Shown piece after piece: positions 8,615 to 17,586 of a DNA stretch of 64,000 nucleotides. The stretch lies in the NCBI GenBank assembly GCA_963726995.1, contig CAVSEP010000005.1, forward strand, positions 248,001-312,000. The letters are read 5' to 3'. Position 1 is the first letter of the stretch. Each line of letters opens with the position of its first letter. The DNA comes from DAIDKA01 sp963726995 (GTDB lineage: Bacteria > Pseudomonadota > Gammaproteobacteria > Steroidobacterales > Steroidobacteraceae). Position numbers and translations under genes: made by a program. Below the pieces are notes generated by a model. That model ran no database searches. It had not been told where the DNA came from and was given only the letters and a program-made list of their open reading frames with translations.

Positions 8615-8989
8615 ATGCTCAGGCGACAACGCGGCGTCACATTCATCGGCTGGCTGTTATTGCTGATTCCGGTAGCCATCGTCGGTTACATCGGCATCCG
8701 CCTCGCGCCGATCTATCTGAACTACATGCGCGTGGTGCATTCCGTGGATCAGTCGATTGTCGAAATGAAGACCGAAGATGCGGCGTCGCTCACGCCGCTG
8801 CTCATCCGCGCGAGGCTGGGCAGGCATTTCGACATCGAGAGCATCATGTTTCCGGATGTGAAGGACGTGTCGGTGACCCGCGATGGCAGCGGCTGGACCA
8901 TCGAAGCGAAGTACGAGGACGCCGCGCCGCTGTTCGGCAACATCACCGTGACGGTCGACTTCGATAAGGTCGGCAAGCTCGGAGGATGA
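8615..8989 (+). CDS. DUF4845 membrane-anchored protein
   Basis: A 124-residue protein with one N-terminal membrane span (about residues 8-28, GWLLLLIPVAIVGYIGIRLAP) and a small soluble domain. It matches the DUF4845 proteins usually found between lepB and rnc in gamma- and betaproteobacteria; function unknown. The start at ATG 8615 is supported by GGGAGG about 6 bases upstream. Its stop overlaps rnc (ATGA). Confidence 0.85.
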   Translation: MLRRQRGVTFIGWLLLLIPVAIVGYIGIRLAPIYLNYMRVVHSVDQSIVEMKTEDAASLTPLLIRARLGRHFDIESIMFPDVKDVSVTRDGSGWTIEAKYEDAAPLFGNITVTVDFDKVGKLGG

Positions 8990-9687
8990 CCGACGCGGCG
9001 CGCATGGACTGGCCGGCGCGCTGGGTGCGTGAGCGGTTGGGCTACGAAGTGCGCGATGCGGCGCTGTTTAGCGCCGCGCTGACCCACCGCAGCGCCGCCC
9101 GGACCCATAACGAAAGATTGGAATTCCTGGGCGATGCGGTGCTGAACCTGAGCATCGCCGAACACCTCTACCGGGGCCATCCGCAGGCCGATGAGGGTGA
9201 CCTGAGTCGGCTGCGCGCCTGGCTGGTCAGCGCTCCGCCGCTGGCCGAAACCGCCGCGCAGATCGGCTTAGGCGAGGTGCTGCGGCTGGGGTCCGGTGAA
9301 CTCAAGACCGGCGGTTTCCGTCGCGAGTCCATCCTCGCCGATGCCCTGGAGGCGCTGTTTGGCGCACTGTATCTGGACGCCGGCCTGGCCGAGGCGCAGC
9401 GTGTGATCTTTGCGCTGTTCGCCGAGCGCATGGCGCACATGCCGGACACCGATGCGCTCAAGGACTCCAAGACCCGCCTGCAGGAGCACCTGCAGGCGCG
9501 CGGCCTGCCGCTGCCGGCCTATGAGGTGGTGCGCACCGAAGGGGAGATCCATGCGCAGACCTTCTGGGTGCGCTGTGACGTGGAGACACTGGCGTTAAGC
9601 GCCACCGGCCAGGGCCTCTCCCGGCGGCGGGCCGAGCAGGAGGCCGCGGCGCTGGTATTGATCGAGATTCGCAATCATGACCGATGA
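8986..9687 (+). CDS. rnc: Ribonuclease III
   Basis: Double-strand-specific endoribonuclease for rRNA precursors and structured mRNAs. The signature ERLEFLGDA (43-51) carries metal ligands E46 and D50; a further conserved segment is ESILADALEALFGALYLD. The double-stranded RNA-binding domain occupies about residues 155-228, ending SRRRAEQEAAALVL. The length of 233 residues is typical. Overlaps era by 11 bases. Confidence 0.97.
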   Translation: MTDAARMDWPARWVRERLGYEVRDAALFSAALTHRSAARTHNERLEFLGDAVLNLSIAEHLYRGHPQADEGDLSRLRAWLVSAPPLAETAAQIGLGEVLRLGSGELKTGGFRRESILADALEALFGALYLDAGLAEAQRVIFALFAERMAHMPDTDALKDSKTRLQEHLQARGLPLPAYEVVRTEGEIHAQTFWVRCDVETLALSATGQGLSRRRAEQEAAALVLIEIRNHDR

Positions 9688-10567
9688 GTTTCGCTGCGGC
9701 TTTGCCGCGCTGGTCGGACGCCCGAATGTCGGCAAGTCGACCCTGCTCAACGCGCTGATCGGCCAGAAGCTGAGCATCGTGACCCCGCGGCCGCAGACCA
9801 CGCGGCATCGGGTGCTGGGACTGCATGAGAATGAATCGGCGCAGATCGCCTTCGTCGACACCCCGGGCATCCATCACGGCGCCAAGCGGGCGTTGAACCG
9901 CGCCATGAACCGCACCGCGGCCACGGTGCTGGCGGATGCCGACGTGTGCGTGTTCGTGGTCGAGGCGCTGCAGTGGACCCGCGAGGACGACCTGGTGCTG
10001 GAGCATCTGGTGCGCGCCGGCCGCCCGGTGCTGGCGGCCGTCAACAAGGTCGACAAGGTGCACCCGCGCGAGCGGCTGCTGCCGTTCCTGGCCGAGCTCG
10101 CGCACCGGCATGCCTTTGCCGAGATCGTGCCCATCAGCGCCACCAAACACGTCAACCTCGCCCCCCTGATCGGCGCCATCACCAGGCTGTTGCCGGCATC
10201 GCCGCCGCTGTTCCCCACGGGGCAGGTCACCGACCGGGACCTGGCGTTTCGCATCGCGGAGATGATCCGCGAGAAGCTCACCCTGGAGCTGGACCAGGAG
10301 CTCCCCTACGGCATTGCCGTGGAGATCGAGGCCATGGGCCAGGATCAGGGTCAGCTGAACGTCTCCGCGGCCATCTGGGTGGACCGGGCCGGCCAGAAGC
10401 CCATCGTCATCGGCGCCGGCGGGGAGCGCTTGAAGCGCGTCGGTCGCAAGGCGCGCCTGGAACTGAACCATGTGCTGGGCGAGCGGCTGCATCTGACCCT
10501 GTGGGTGAAGGTCCGGGAGAGCTGGGCCGACAGCGCCCGGGCGCTCACCGAGCTGGGGCTGGAATGA
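9677..10567 (+). CDS. era: GTPase Era
   Basis: Ras-like GTPase that binds 16S rRNA and is needed for 30S subunit maturation. G1 GRPNVGKS (14-21), G3 DTPG and G4 NKVD are all present. The C-terminal KH domain includes the conserved IVIGAGGERLKRVGRKAR stretch. The length of 296 residues fits the family. It starts within the last codons of rnc and its stop overlaps recO (ATGA). Confidence 0.97.
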   Translation: MTDEFRCGFAALVGRPNVGKSTLLNALIGQKLSIVTPRPQTTRHRVLGLHENESAQIAFVDTPGIHHGAKRALNRAMNRTAATVLADADVCVFVVEALQWTREDDLVLEHLVRAGRPVLAAVNKVDKVHPRERLLPFLAELAHRHAFAEIVPISATKHVNLAPLIGAITRLLPASPPLFPTGQVTDRDLAFRIAEMIREKLTLELDQELPYGIAVEIEAMGQDQGQLNVSAAIWVDRAGQKPIVIGAGGERLKRVGRKARLELNHVLGERLHLTLWVKVRESWADSARALTELGLE

Positions 10568-11343
10568 AGACCCGCCGGACACTGCTGGCGCGGGGCTACA
10601 TCCTGCACACGCAGCCATACCGGGACACCAGCCGCATCCTCGAGGTCTTCACCCGCGAGCAGGGCCGCCTGTCGGTGTTTGCCCGCGGGGTGCGCGGGCC
10701 AAAGGCGAAGCTGGCCTCGCTCCTGCAGCCCTTTCAGCCGCTGTTGATTTCCTTCAGCGGGCGCGGCGATGCCGCGCAACTGGTGAGCGCCGAAAGTGAC
10801 GCCGTCCGCCACCCGCACAGCAATCCCGGCAGCCTCACCGGGGGCCTGCCGCCCGCGGCGCTGCTGGCCGGGTTCTATCTGAACGAGCTGCTGCTGAAAC
10901 TCACCACCCGGCATGACCCGAATGCGGGGCTCTTCGATAGCTACCAGGAAACCCTGGTGGCGCTGACCGCTGGCCGTCCCCAGGAGCCGGCATTGCGCCA
11001 TTTCGAACTGCGGCTGCTGCAGGAAGTGGGCTATGGGCTGGACCTCACCCAGACCGTGGCGGGCAGCCCGGTCGCCGCCGAGGGGTACTATCATTTCCGC
11101 CCGGCCGATGGGCTGTTCACGGCCACCGTGGAACATGCCGGCATGATTCGCGGCAGTTCGCTGCTGAAGCTGGCGGCAGGCACACTGCAGGATGCGCCGG
11201 AACTCTCGGACGCCCGCAAGGTGCTCTCGGCCGCCCTGGAGCACTGCCTGGAAGGCCGGCCGCTGGCCACCCGGGCGGTCGCGCGGGCCTGCGTGGGAAC
11301 GGTCCTGGTTCCCGAGTCGCGCACCGAAACCTTGAAGAGCTGA
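10564..11343 (+). CDS. recO: DNA repair protein RecO
   Basis: Mediator of RecA loading in the RecFOR recombination pathway. The N-terminal OB fold starts YILHTQPYRDTSRILEVFT, followed by the helical C-terminal domain with FELRLLQEVGYGLDL. The zinc-site cysteines seen in many RecO proteins are absent here, as in enterobacterial forms. ATG 10564 overlaps the era stop and gives 259 residues; the frame is open further upstream inside era, but that part does not resemble RecO. Confidence 0.93.
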   Translation: MKTRRTLLARGYILHTQPYRDTSRILEVFTREQGRLSVFARGVRGPKAKLASLLQPFQPLLISFSGRGDAAQLVSAESDAVRHPHSNPGSLTGGLPPAALLAGFYLNELLLKLTTRHDPNAGLFDSYQETLVALTAGRPQEPALRHFELRLLQEVGYGLDLTQTVAGSPVAAEGYYHFRPADGLFTATVEHAGMIRGSSLLKLAAGTLQDAPELSDARKVLSAALEHCLEGRPLATRAVARACVGTVLVPESRTETLKS

Positions 11344-11351
11344 GCCACGCC

Positions 11352-12086
11352 ATGAATCACTCCAACATCCGCTTAGGCATCAACATCGATCACGTCGCCA
11401 CCGTCCGGCAGGCACGTCGCGCCCCGTATCCTGATCCGGTGCATGCGGCGCTGCTCGCGGAACAGGCCGGCGCGGACAGCATCACCGTGCACCTGCGCGA
11501 GGACCGCCGCCATATCCAGGATCGCGACGTGCGCGCCCTGGTGGGCCTGCTGCAGACACGCATGAACCTGGAGATGGCCGTCACCGAGGAGATGCTGGGC
11601 ATCGCCTGCGAACTGCGTCCGGCCGACTGTTGCCTGGTGCCGGAGAAGCGCGCGGAAGTCACGACCGAGGGTGGCCTGGACGTGGCCGCGCAGCTGCCGC
11701 GGCTGACGGGCGCCGCCCAGCGCCTGGCCGCGGCGGGTGTGCGCCTGTCGCTGTTCATCGATCCGGATCCGCGCCAGGTCGAGGCGGCGGCGCGCAGCGG
11801 CGCGCCGGCGATCGAACTGCACACCGGCGCCTATGCCGACAGTGCCGGTGCCGCGCAGGCCGCTGAACTCTCGCGCCTGCACCAGGCGGCCCAGCTGGGT
11901 GCGCGCCTGGGGCTGTCGGTGCATGCCGGTCACGGCCTGCACTATCACAATGTGCAGCCGGTGGCGGCCATCGCGGAAATCGTCGAGCTGAACATCGGTC
12001 ATGCGATCGTGGCGCGCGCCATCTTCACCGGTCTTGACGCCGCGGTGCGCGACATGAAGGCGCTGATGCTGGCGGCGCGCGTGTGA
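11352..12086 (+). CDS. pdxJ: Pyridoxine 5'-phosphate synthase PdxJ
   Basis: Condenses 1-deoxyxylulose 5-phosphate with 3-amino-2-oxopropyl phosphate to make pyridoxine 5'-phosphate (TIM barrel, cytoplasmic). Family motifs are LGINIDHVATVRQAR near the N-terminus, HLREDRRHIQDRDV, and HAGHGLHYHNV near the C-terminus. The length of 244 residues matches E. coli (243). It follows recO, as in many gammaproteobacteria, and its stop overlaps the next gene (GTGA). Confidence 0.96.
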   Translation: MNHSNIRLGINIDHVATVRQARRAPYPDPVHAALLAEQAGADSITVHLREDRRHIQDRDVRALVGLLQTRMNLEMAVTEEMLGIACELRPADCCLVPEKRAEVTTEGGLDVAAQLPRLTGAAQRLAAAGVRLSLFIDPDPRQVEAAARSGAPAIELHTGAYADSAGAAQAAELSRLHQAAQLGARLGLSVHAGHGLHYHNVQPVAAIAEIVELNIGHAIVARAIFTGLDAAVRDMKALMLAARV

Positions 12087-12853
12087 ACGTTCTCGTCTTC
12101 GATATCGAGACCATTCCGGACACCGAGCTCGGGCGCCGGCTGCACGGCCTGGAGGGACTGTCGGATGAGCAGGTCGCCCGCGCCATGTTCACGCTGCGAC
12201 GCCACGGGCAGGACAGCGAATTCCTGGCGCATCACCAGCATCGCATCGTCGCCATTTCCTGCGCGCTGCGCAGCCGCGAGGGGCTCAAGGTGTGGAGCCT
12301 GGGGGAGCCGGACTCCCCCGAGGAAGAATTGATCCGCCGCTTCTTCGACGGGCTCGAGCGCTACACGCCGGATCTGGTCTCCTGGAACGGCGGCGGTTTC
12401 GACCTGCCGGTGCTGCACTACCGGGCGCTGCGTGCGGGCATCGCGGCGGAGCGCTATTGGGAGACCGGCGACTCGGACACCGCCTTCCGCTACAACAATT
12501 ATCTGTCGCGCTTCCACTGGCGCCACATGGACCTGATGGACATCCTGTCCGGCTTCCAGCTGCGCGCCCGCGCGCCGCTGGCGGAAGTTGCGGCGCTGCT
12601 GGGGCTGCCCGGCAAGCTGGGATTCTCCGGCGCCCAGGTCTGGGACGCGTGGCTGGCCGGGGAAATCGTGCGCATCCGGCGCTACTGCGAGACCGATGTG
12701 CTCAATACCTACCTGATCTATCTGCGCTTCGAACTGATGCGGGGGCGCTTCACGCCTCAGGCATATGAGGAAGAGGTGGCGCGGGTGAAAGCCCTGCTGG
12801 CGGCCGGCACCGAACCGCACTTCGGCGAATTCCTGCGCGCCTGGGAAACATGA
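12083..12853 (+). CDS. Predicted 3'-5' exonuclease, PolB-exonuclease-like
   Basis: DnaQ-like nuclease of the family related to the proofreading domain of PolB (DNA_pol_B_exo2 type). The ExoI motif is FDIETIPD near the N-terminus, ExoII lies around SWNGGGFDLPVL, and ExoIII around YCETDVLNTYLIYLRF. These supply the expected acidic metal ligands. The length is 256 residues. It starts at GTG overlapping pdxJ and its stop overlaps rlmD, so it is in the same transcript. A repair or RNA-trimming role is possible; the substrate is not established. Confidence 0.85.
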   Translation: MNVLVFDIETIPDTELGRRLHGLEGLSDEQVARAMFTLRRHGQDSEFLAHHQHRIVAISCALRSREGLKVWSLGEPDSPEEELIRRFFDGLERYTPDLVSWNGGGFDLPVLHYRALRAGIAAERYWETGDSDTAFRYNNYLSRFHWRHMDLMDILSGFQLRARAPLAEVAALLGLPGKLGFSGAQVWDAWLAGEIVRIRRYCETDVLNTYLIYLRFELMRGRFTPQAYEEEVARVKALLAAGTEPHFGEFLRAWET

Positions 12854-14178
12854 GCCGGCGGCCCAGGGTTGCGGCGCCCCCGGAACAGGGCACCGTCGCC
12901 GCGCTCACCGCCGAGGGCGCGGGCATAGTCAAGGACGGCAAGGCCGCCTTCGTCGGCGGCGCCCTGCCCGGGGAAGTCATCCGCTTCCGGCGCGTGCGCC
13001 GTCACCGCGCCCATGACGAGGCACAGCTGCTGGAGGTCATCGAGGCCTCCCCCGATCGGGTCACCCCGCGCTGCGCGCACTTCGGCACCTGCGGCGGCTG
13101 CGCCCTGCAGCACCTGTCGGCCGAGCGCCAGGTCGAAGTGAAGCAACGGGAACTGCGCGATGCCCTCGAGCGCGTGGCCCGGGTGACTCCGGATGCGTGG
13201 CTGGCGCCGCTGACCGGTCCGCAGTGGGGTTACCGGCGTCGCGCGCGCCTGGGCGCGCGCTATGTGCCGAAGAAGGGCCGGGTGGTGGTGGGGTTTCGGG
13301 AGCGCCTGGCGCCCTACATCGCCGCGCTCGAGCGCTGCGAGGTCCTGGCCGCCCCGGTGGGCGAGCTGATCGGACCGTTGTCGGTGATGCTGACGGGACT
13401 GGCCACCCGCGAGCAGATTCCGCAAATCGAGGTGGCCATCGCCGACAACCTTACCGCGCTGGTCTTGCGGGTGCTTCGACCCCTGCCCGAAGGCGATGTT
13501 GCTGCACTGCGGGAGTTTGGCAGACACCATCAGCTGCGGCTCTACCTGCAGCCCGCGGGGCTGGACAGCGTCGTGGCCCTGGATCCGCAGCCGGAGCCTC
13601 AGCCGCTGCGCTATGGACTGCCCGAGTTCGGCGTGAGCTATGACTTCAAGCCGACGGATTTCGTGCAGATCAATGCGGCCATCAACCAGGCGATGGTCTC
13701 GCGGGTGATTTCGCTGCTGGAACTGGATTCCGGCTCCGCGGTGCTGGACCTGTACTGCGGGCTGGGGAATTTCACCCTGCCGCTGGCCCGCCGCGCCGGC
13801 CGCGTGCTGGGGATCGAGGCCGATGCTGCGCTGGTGGAGCGGGCACGACATAATGCGCGGGTGAACGGACTGGCGAACGCGCAATTCGTGGCCGCGGACC
13901 TGACCCAGCCGCTGGCGCCAAACGCGCCCTACCTCAGCGGGGGGTTCAGCCACGTCGTTCTGGATCCGCCGCGCGCCGGGGCATTGGACGTTATGCCAAC
14001 CATCGCACAGCTTGCGCCCCGCAAAGTCGCATACATTTCGTGTCATCCGGGCAGTCTCGCGCGGGATATCGCTGTGCTGGTCCACGAATTCGGTTTTGCG
14101 CTGCGCGCTGCGGGGGTGCTGGACATGTTTCCGCATACGGCCCACGTGGAGTCGCTGGCGGTACTGACGCCCCCGTAA
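12850..14178 (+). CDS. rlmD: 23S rRNA (uracil-1939-C5)-methyltransferase RlmD
   Basis: Methylates U1939 of 23S rRNA using S-adenosylmethionine. An N-terminal TRAM domain (about 12-66) is followed by the [4Fe-4S] ligands C75, C81, C84 and C163 (CAHFGTCGGCALQH). The SAM-binding motif is VLDLYCGLGNFTLPLA, and the catalytic cysteine lies in YISCHPGSLARD. The length of 442 residues is normal. Starts inside the exonuclease stop (ATGA). Confidence 0.95.
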   Translation: MSRRPRVAAPPEQGTVAALTAEGAGIVKDGKAAFVGGALPGEVIRFRRVRRHRAHDEAQLLEVIEASPDRVTPRCAHFGTCGGCALQHLSAERQVEVKQRELRDALERVARVTPDAWLAPLTGPQWGYRRRARLGARYVPKKGRVVVGFRERLAPYIAALERCEVLAAPVGELIGPLSVMLTGLATREQIPQIEVAIADNLTALVLRVLRPLPEGDVAALREFGRHHQLRLYLQPAGLDSVVALDPQPEPQPLRYGLPEFGVSYDFKPTDFVQINAAINQAMVSRVISLLELDSGSAVLDLYCGLGNFTLPLARRAGRVLGIEADAALVERARHNARVNGLANAQFVAADLTQPLAPNAPYLSGGFSHVVLDPPRAGALDVMPTIAQLAPRKVAYISCHPGSLARDIAVLVHEFGFALRAAGVLDMFPHTAHVESLAVLTPP

Positions 14179-14203
14179 GTTGCGTCAAGGGAGTGACGCT
14201 GAC

Positions 14204-15256
14204 ATGACGCTCGGCCCGCTGATGATCGACCTGGAGGGACCTGCGGTCTCCCCGGCGGAGCGCGACATGCTCGCGCATCCGCTGGTCGGCGGCGTCATTC
14301 TGTTCGCGCGCAACTACGAAAGTCCCGAGCAGCTGCTGGCGCTCACCCAGGGCATTCATGCCGTGCGCAATCCGCCGCTGCTCATCGCGGTGGACCATGA
14401 GGGCGGCCGCGTGCAGCGCTTTCGCGCCGGCTTCTCCCGGCTGCCGCCGGCGCGTCGCCTGGGGCAGTTGTACGACACCGACCGGCCTGCAGGGCTCGCC
14501 GCCGCGCGCAGCATGGGCTGGCTGATGGCCGCGGAACTGCGCGCCCACGGCGTCGACCTGTCCTTTGCCCCCACCGTGGATCTGGATTACGGACTGAATG
14601 AAGCCATCGGGGATCGGGCGCTGCATGCCGCAAGCGATGCGACTGCGCAGCTTGCCGTGGCCTACATGCTGGGGATGCGCGATGCCGGCATGGCCGCCAC
14701 GGCCAAGCATTTTCCGGGTCATGGTGCGGTGGTTGCCGACTCGCATGTCTCGCTGCCGGTGGACCGGCGCGAACTGAATGACCTGGACGCGGATCTGGCG
14801 CCTTACCGGCGCCTCATCGCCAACGGTCTGCCGGGCGTCATGGTGGCGCATATCCTGCTGCCCGCCGAGGACGCGGCCCCCGCGAGCCTCTCGGCCCGCT
14901 GGATCCGCGGCGTGCTGCGCCAGGACTTGAGATTCCAGGGCGCGGTGTTTACGGATGACCTGAGCATGGGCGCGCTCGCCGCCGGCGGCGACATCGTGGA
15001 ACGCTGCCGGCGCGCACTCGCCGCCGGCTGCGACATGCTGCTGGTCTGCAACGATCCGGCCTCGCGTTCGCAGGCCCTCTCGGGGCTGGCAGCAAGCGCG
15101 GATCCTGCCTCGCAGCTGCGGCTGGTGCGCATGCGCGGCCGCGAGCGACTCTCAAGCGCGCAGCTGCGCGCCGCACCCGCCTGGGAGCCGGCGCAGCAAC
15201 TGCTGGCGCAGCTGGCGGCGCCCCCGGCGCTGTCGCTCACGGCGGTCGGCGCATGA
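14204..15256 (+). CDS. nagZ: Beta-N-acetylhexosaminidase NagZ (GH3)
   Basis: Cytoplasmic glycosidase of peptidoglycan recycling that removes GlcNAc from anhydromuropeptides. The GH3 signature KHFPGHG lies at about residues 167-173, with the catalytic Asp/His loop DSHVSLP behind it, and the nucleophile aspartate is in FTDDLSMGAL. The length is 350 residues. I chose ATG 14204 because GGGAG precedes it and the next residues (MTLGPLMIDLEG) match NagZ starts; a TTG 24 bases earlier lacks support. Its stop overlaps the following gene. Confidence 0.95.
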   Translation: MTLGPLMIDLEGPAVSPAERDMLAHPLVGGVILFARNYESPEQLLALTQGIHAVRNPPLLIAVDHEGGRVQRFRAGFSRLPPARRLGQLYDTDRPAGLAAARSMGWLMAAELRAHGVDLSFAPTVDLDYGLNEAIGDRALHAASDATAQLAVAYMLGMRDAGMAATAKHFPGHGAVVADSHVSLPVDRRELNDLDADLAPYRRLIANGLPGVMVAHILLPAEDAAPASLSARWIRGVLRQDLRFQGAVFTDDLSMGALAAGGDIVERCRRALAAGCDMLLVCNDPASRSQALSGLAASADPASQLRLVRMRGRERLSSAQLRAAPAWEPAQQLLAQLAAPPALSLTAVGA

Positions 15257-16240
15257 AGCCCAAGTCCGAGAACGGCTGGCGGGACGTGGTCGACCAGTCC
15301 CCCGAAGGCATCGTGATCTGCGATGCCACCGCGCCGGATTGTCCGGTGGTGTATGCCAACGCCTCCTTCCTGCAGCTCTCGGGCTATCCCTTGAGCGCCC
15401 TGATGGGCCGCAACCTGCGGCTGCTGCAGGGCAATGATCATGACCAGGAAGGCCGGCAGCGCATCCGCGACGCGCTCGCCCGCGGTGAATCCTGCCGGGT
15501 GCTGATGCGCAACTACCGCCCGGACGGCGCGCAGTACTGGAACGAGATCCTGGTGCAGCCGGTGCGCGATGCGCACGGGACAGCTGGTGCAGTGGATCAG
15601 CTATCACCGTGACACCCGCGAGCGGCTGCGCACGCCGGAGAAGCACGCGCTGGCGGGCCTGCCGGCCTGGATGCGCGAGGATCGCCTCACGGGCCTGCAC
15701 TCCCGGGCGTATTTCGAGGAGCTGCTGCAGCGTGACTGGTACATCGCGCAGCGCGACGGCCACGAAATCGGACTCACGTTCCTGGATATCGATGATCTGG
15801 GCACGTACAACGACATCTTCGACAAGGCCAGCGGCGATGCCTGCATCCGCCGGGTCGCGCGGGTGATCACCGGCTCCTATCGACGCAGCGGCGACCTGGT
15901 CGGTCGCTGGAATGGCGGCACCTTCGCCGTGCTCACCCAGGCCAACACTTCCGTGCCCGCGCATGAATACGCGCGCGTGGTGCTGCAGCGGGTGCGGGAA
16001 CTGCTGATCCATCACCCCCGGGCCACGGCCAGCGGCCGCTACGTGACCTTGAGCGCCGGCGCCTGCGCCCTGGTGCCCACCGGCGAGCTGTCGCTGCCGA
16101 CCTTCATCGGTGCCTGCACCAAGGCACTGCAGCGTGCCAAGGGGCAGGGCAAGAACAAATCCTGCGCCGCCGAGGCCGGCGACTTCGAACCGACCGGCGG
16201 CACCGACGCGCCGAGCAGGGCAGCCGGATCAGGAAGTTGA
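15253..16240 (+). pseudogene. PAS-GGDEF signalling protein, single-base frameshift
   Basis: Two overlapping frames together encode one protein of about 328 residues. Residues 1-110 form a PAS/PAC sensor domain (IVICDATAPDCPVVYANASFL, GRNLRLLQG). After the break comes a GGDEF-type domain (DRLTGLHSRAYFEELL, DIDDLGTYNDIF, GDACIRRVARVI). One surplus base near 15577-15580 throws the first frame into an early stop at 15612; removing it restores HGQLVQWISYHRDTRER, the usual PAC end. The active-site loop reads RWNGGTFAVL rather than GGDEF/GGEEF, so cyclase activity is doubtful even if the frame is restored. It overlaps nagZ by 4 bases. Confidence 0.75.
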
Positions 16241-16305
16241 GCGCCGCACGCGGAACGCGCTAGGCTCCGTGGCAGTCAGGTCGGTTGCTCGTCAAGGATG
16301 CTGCC

Positions 16306-16839
16306 ATGCGTACCGCATTTCTGTCACTGCTAGGCGTCGGGCTCATCGGATCCGCAACGGTTCTGGGGGCGCAAGCCAGCCCCGGGGCGATCTGGGCACC
16401 GCGCCAGCTGCTGCACTTCACCCACCCGCTGGTCGTCAACTCGGAAACCATGGGCTTGCGGGAGGCCAGCTGCGATCAGCTCTATCAGGATGCGCGCTCG
16501 CTGCTGCTGCAATTGGGGGCGCGGGCGAGCGATATCCGGATCGACCAGCGCGGCTGTCACGCCTTCACGAAGGAAAAGAGCATCGATGTGAAATTCGCGG
16601 TGCCGGTCCTGCCGGATAGTCCCGGTACCCGGGCCGCCGGTCCGGAGTTCGAAGCGCACTGGCAGACCGTCGCCCTGAAGGGAAACTGCGCGTTTCTGCA
16701 GTACGCCACCAGGACCGTGCTGCCCCTGTTCACGGCGCGCAACGTCAAGCTGATCTCGGCTGCGGACTGCGAAAGGGTCGGCGTGGGCCTGTACGCTCAG
16801 GTGCTCATGGCGCCGGCCGAAGTGGCCGACTCCCGCTAG
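16306..16839 (+). CDS. Conserved hypothetical secreted protein
   Basis: A 177-residue protein with an N-terminal signal peptide (RTAFLSLLGVGLIGSATVLGAQA). The mature part has four cysteines (in SCDQL, RGCHAF, GNCAFL and DCERVG) that could form disulfides in the periplasm. ATG 16306 follows AAGGA and is preferred to an upstream in-frame TTG at 16285. I do not recognise a family. It converges with csiV, 6 bases apart. Confidence 0.65.
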   Translation: MRTAFLSLLGVGLIGSATVLGAQASPGAIWAPRQLLHFTHPLVVNSETMGLREASCDQLYQDARSLLLQLGARASDIRIDQRGCHAFTKEKSIDVKFAVPVLPDSPGTRAAGPEFEAHWQTVALKGNCAFLQYATRTVLPLFTARNVKLISAADCERVGVGLYAQVLMAPAEVADSR

Positions 16840-16845
16840 CAGCAA

Positions 16846-17574
16846 TCAGCGGCCCGGTCGGCGGGCGCCCTGTGCGGGGACCACGAGTGCGATGACGCCG
16901 AAGGCCGGCGAGTCGTAGTAATTGCGTTCGTAGAACTTCACCCGGTGATTGTCGTTGAGGACGAAGGTCGTCTGCGGGGCCGCGGCGAGTCCGGCCGGGG
17001 GATTGGCGATGGTCATGTTCATCATCAATCCCAGATGCAGGAACTGACCGCGTTCCAGCGTCACCGTGCCGCTCAACTGCGGGTTGTCCAAGCCCAGCTG
17101 CTGCAGGCTCATGCTCTCGTGGGTGCCCCAGGGACTCGCCGTCTGCGCCCAGCCGACATGGGCCACTGACACATAATTGCCGCTGGCCCTGATGCGCGCC
17201 TCCAGATCCGCCAGCTGGAATTCCGCCGGCGTCAGTGCGCGCACGAAGCGGCCGCTGGGGGCCTGGCCGGCCGCGCCGCCCGCCGCCGCTTCACTGACAG
17301 GGGCGGCGGTTTCGCCATCCGCGCCCGTGGGCACTACCGGAGCCTGGGCGGTTTCCACGCTCCAGTTCTCCGGACTGCCGAGGGTGGCGGTGGTGCGAAA
17401 GACGATCAGCTCGACGTTGTAGACACTGGGTCCGGCGGGCGCCGCGGCGGCCAGCGGATGCGGCTCGACCGGGTTGGCGGCTGCCGGGGCGGAGGCACTT
17501 TGCTGCGCCAGGCTCGTGCCCCACAGCTGCCAGGCGAGCAGGCCCATCGCCACGATGATGTGTCGCGCTCTCAT
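16846..17574 (-). CDS. CsiV-family periplasmic protein
   Basis: Secreted 242-residue protein with signal peptide (RHIIVAMGLLAWQLWGTSLA) and an Ala/Pro-rich linker. The body matches the CsiV family (described in Vibrio as peptidoglycan-binding), with the opening YNVELIVFRT and the C-terminal VLNDNHRVKFYERNYYDSPAFGVIALV. Homologues often sit beside mfd, as here (12 bases downstream of it on the same strand), so it is probably co-transcribed with mfd. Confidence 0.75.
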   Translation of the reverse strand: MRARHIIVAMGLLAWQLWGTSLAQQSASAPAAANPVEPHPLAAAAPAGPSVYNVELIVFRTTATLGSPENWSVETAQAPVVPTGADGETAAPVSEAAAGGAAGQAPSGRFVRALTPAEFQLADLEARIRASGNYVSVAHVGWAQTASPWGTHESMSLQQLGLDNPQLSGTVTLERGQFLHLGLMMNMTIANPPAGLAAAPQTTFVLNDNHRVKFYERNYYDSPAFGVIALVVPAQGARRPGR

Positions 17575-17586
17575 TGCGGAATCGTA

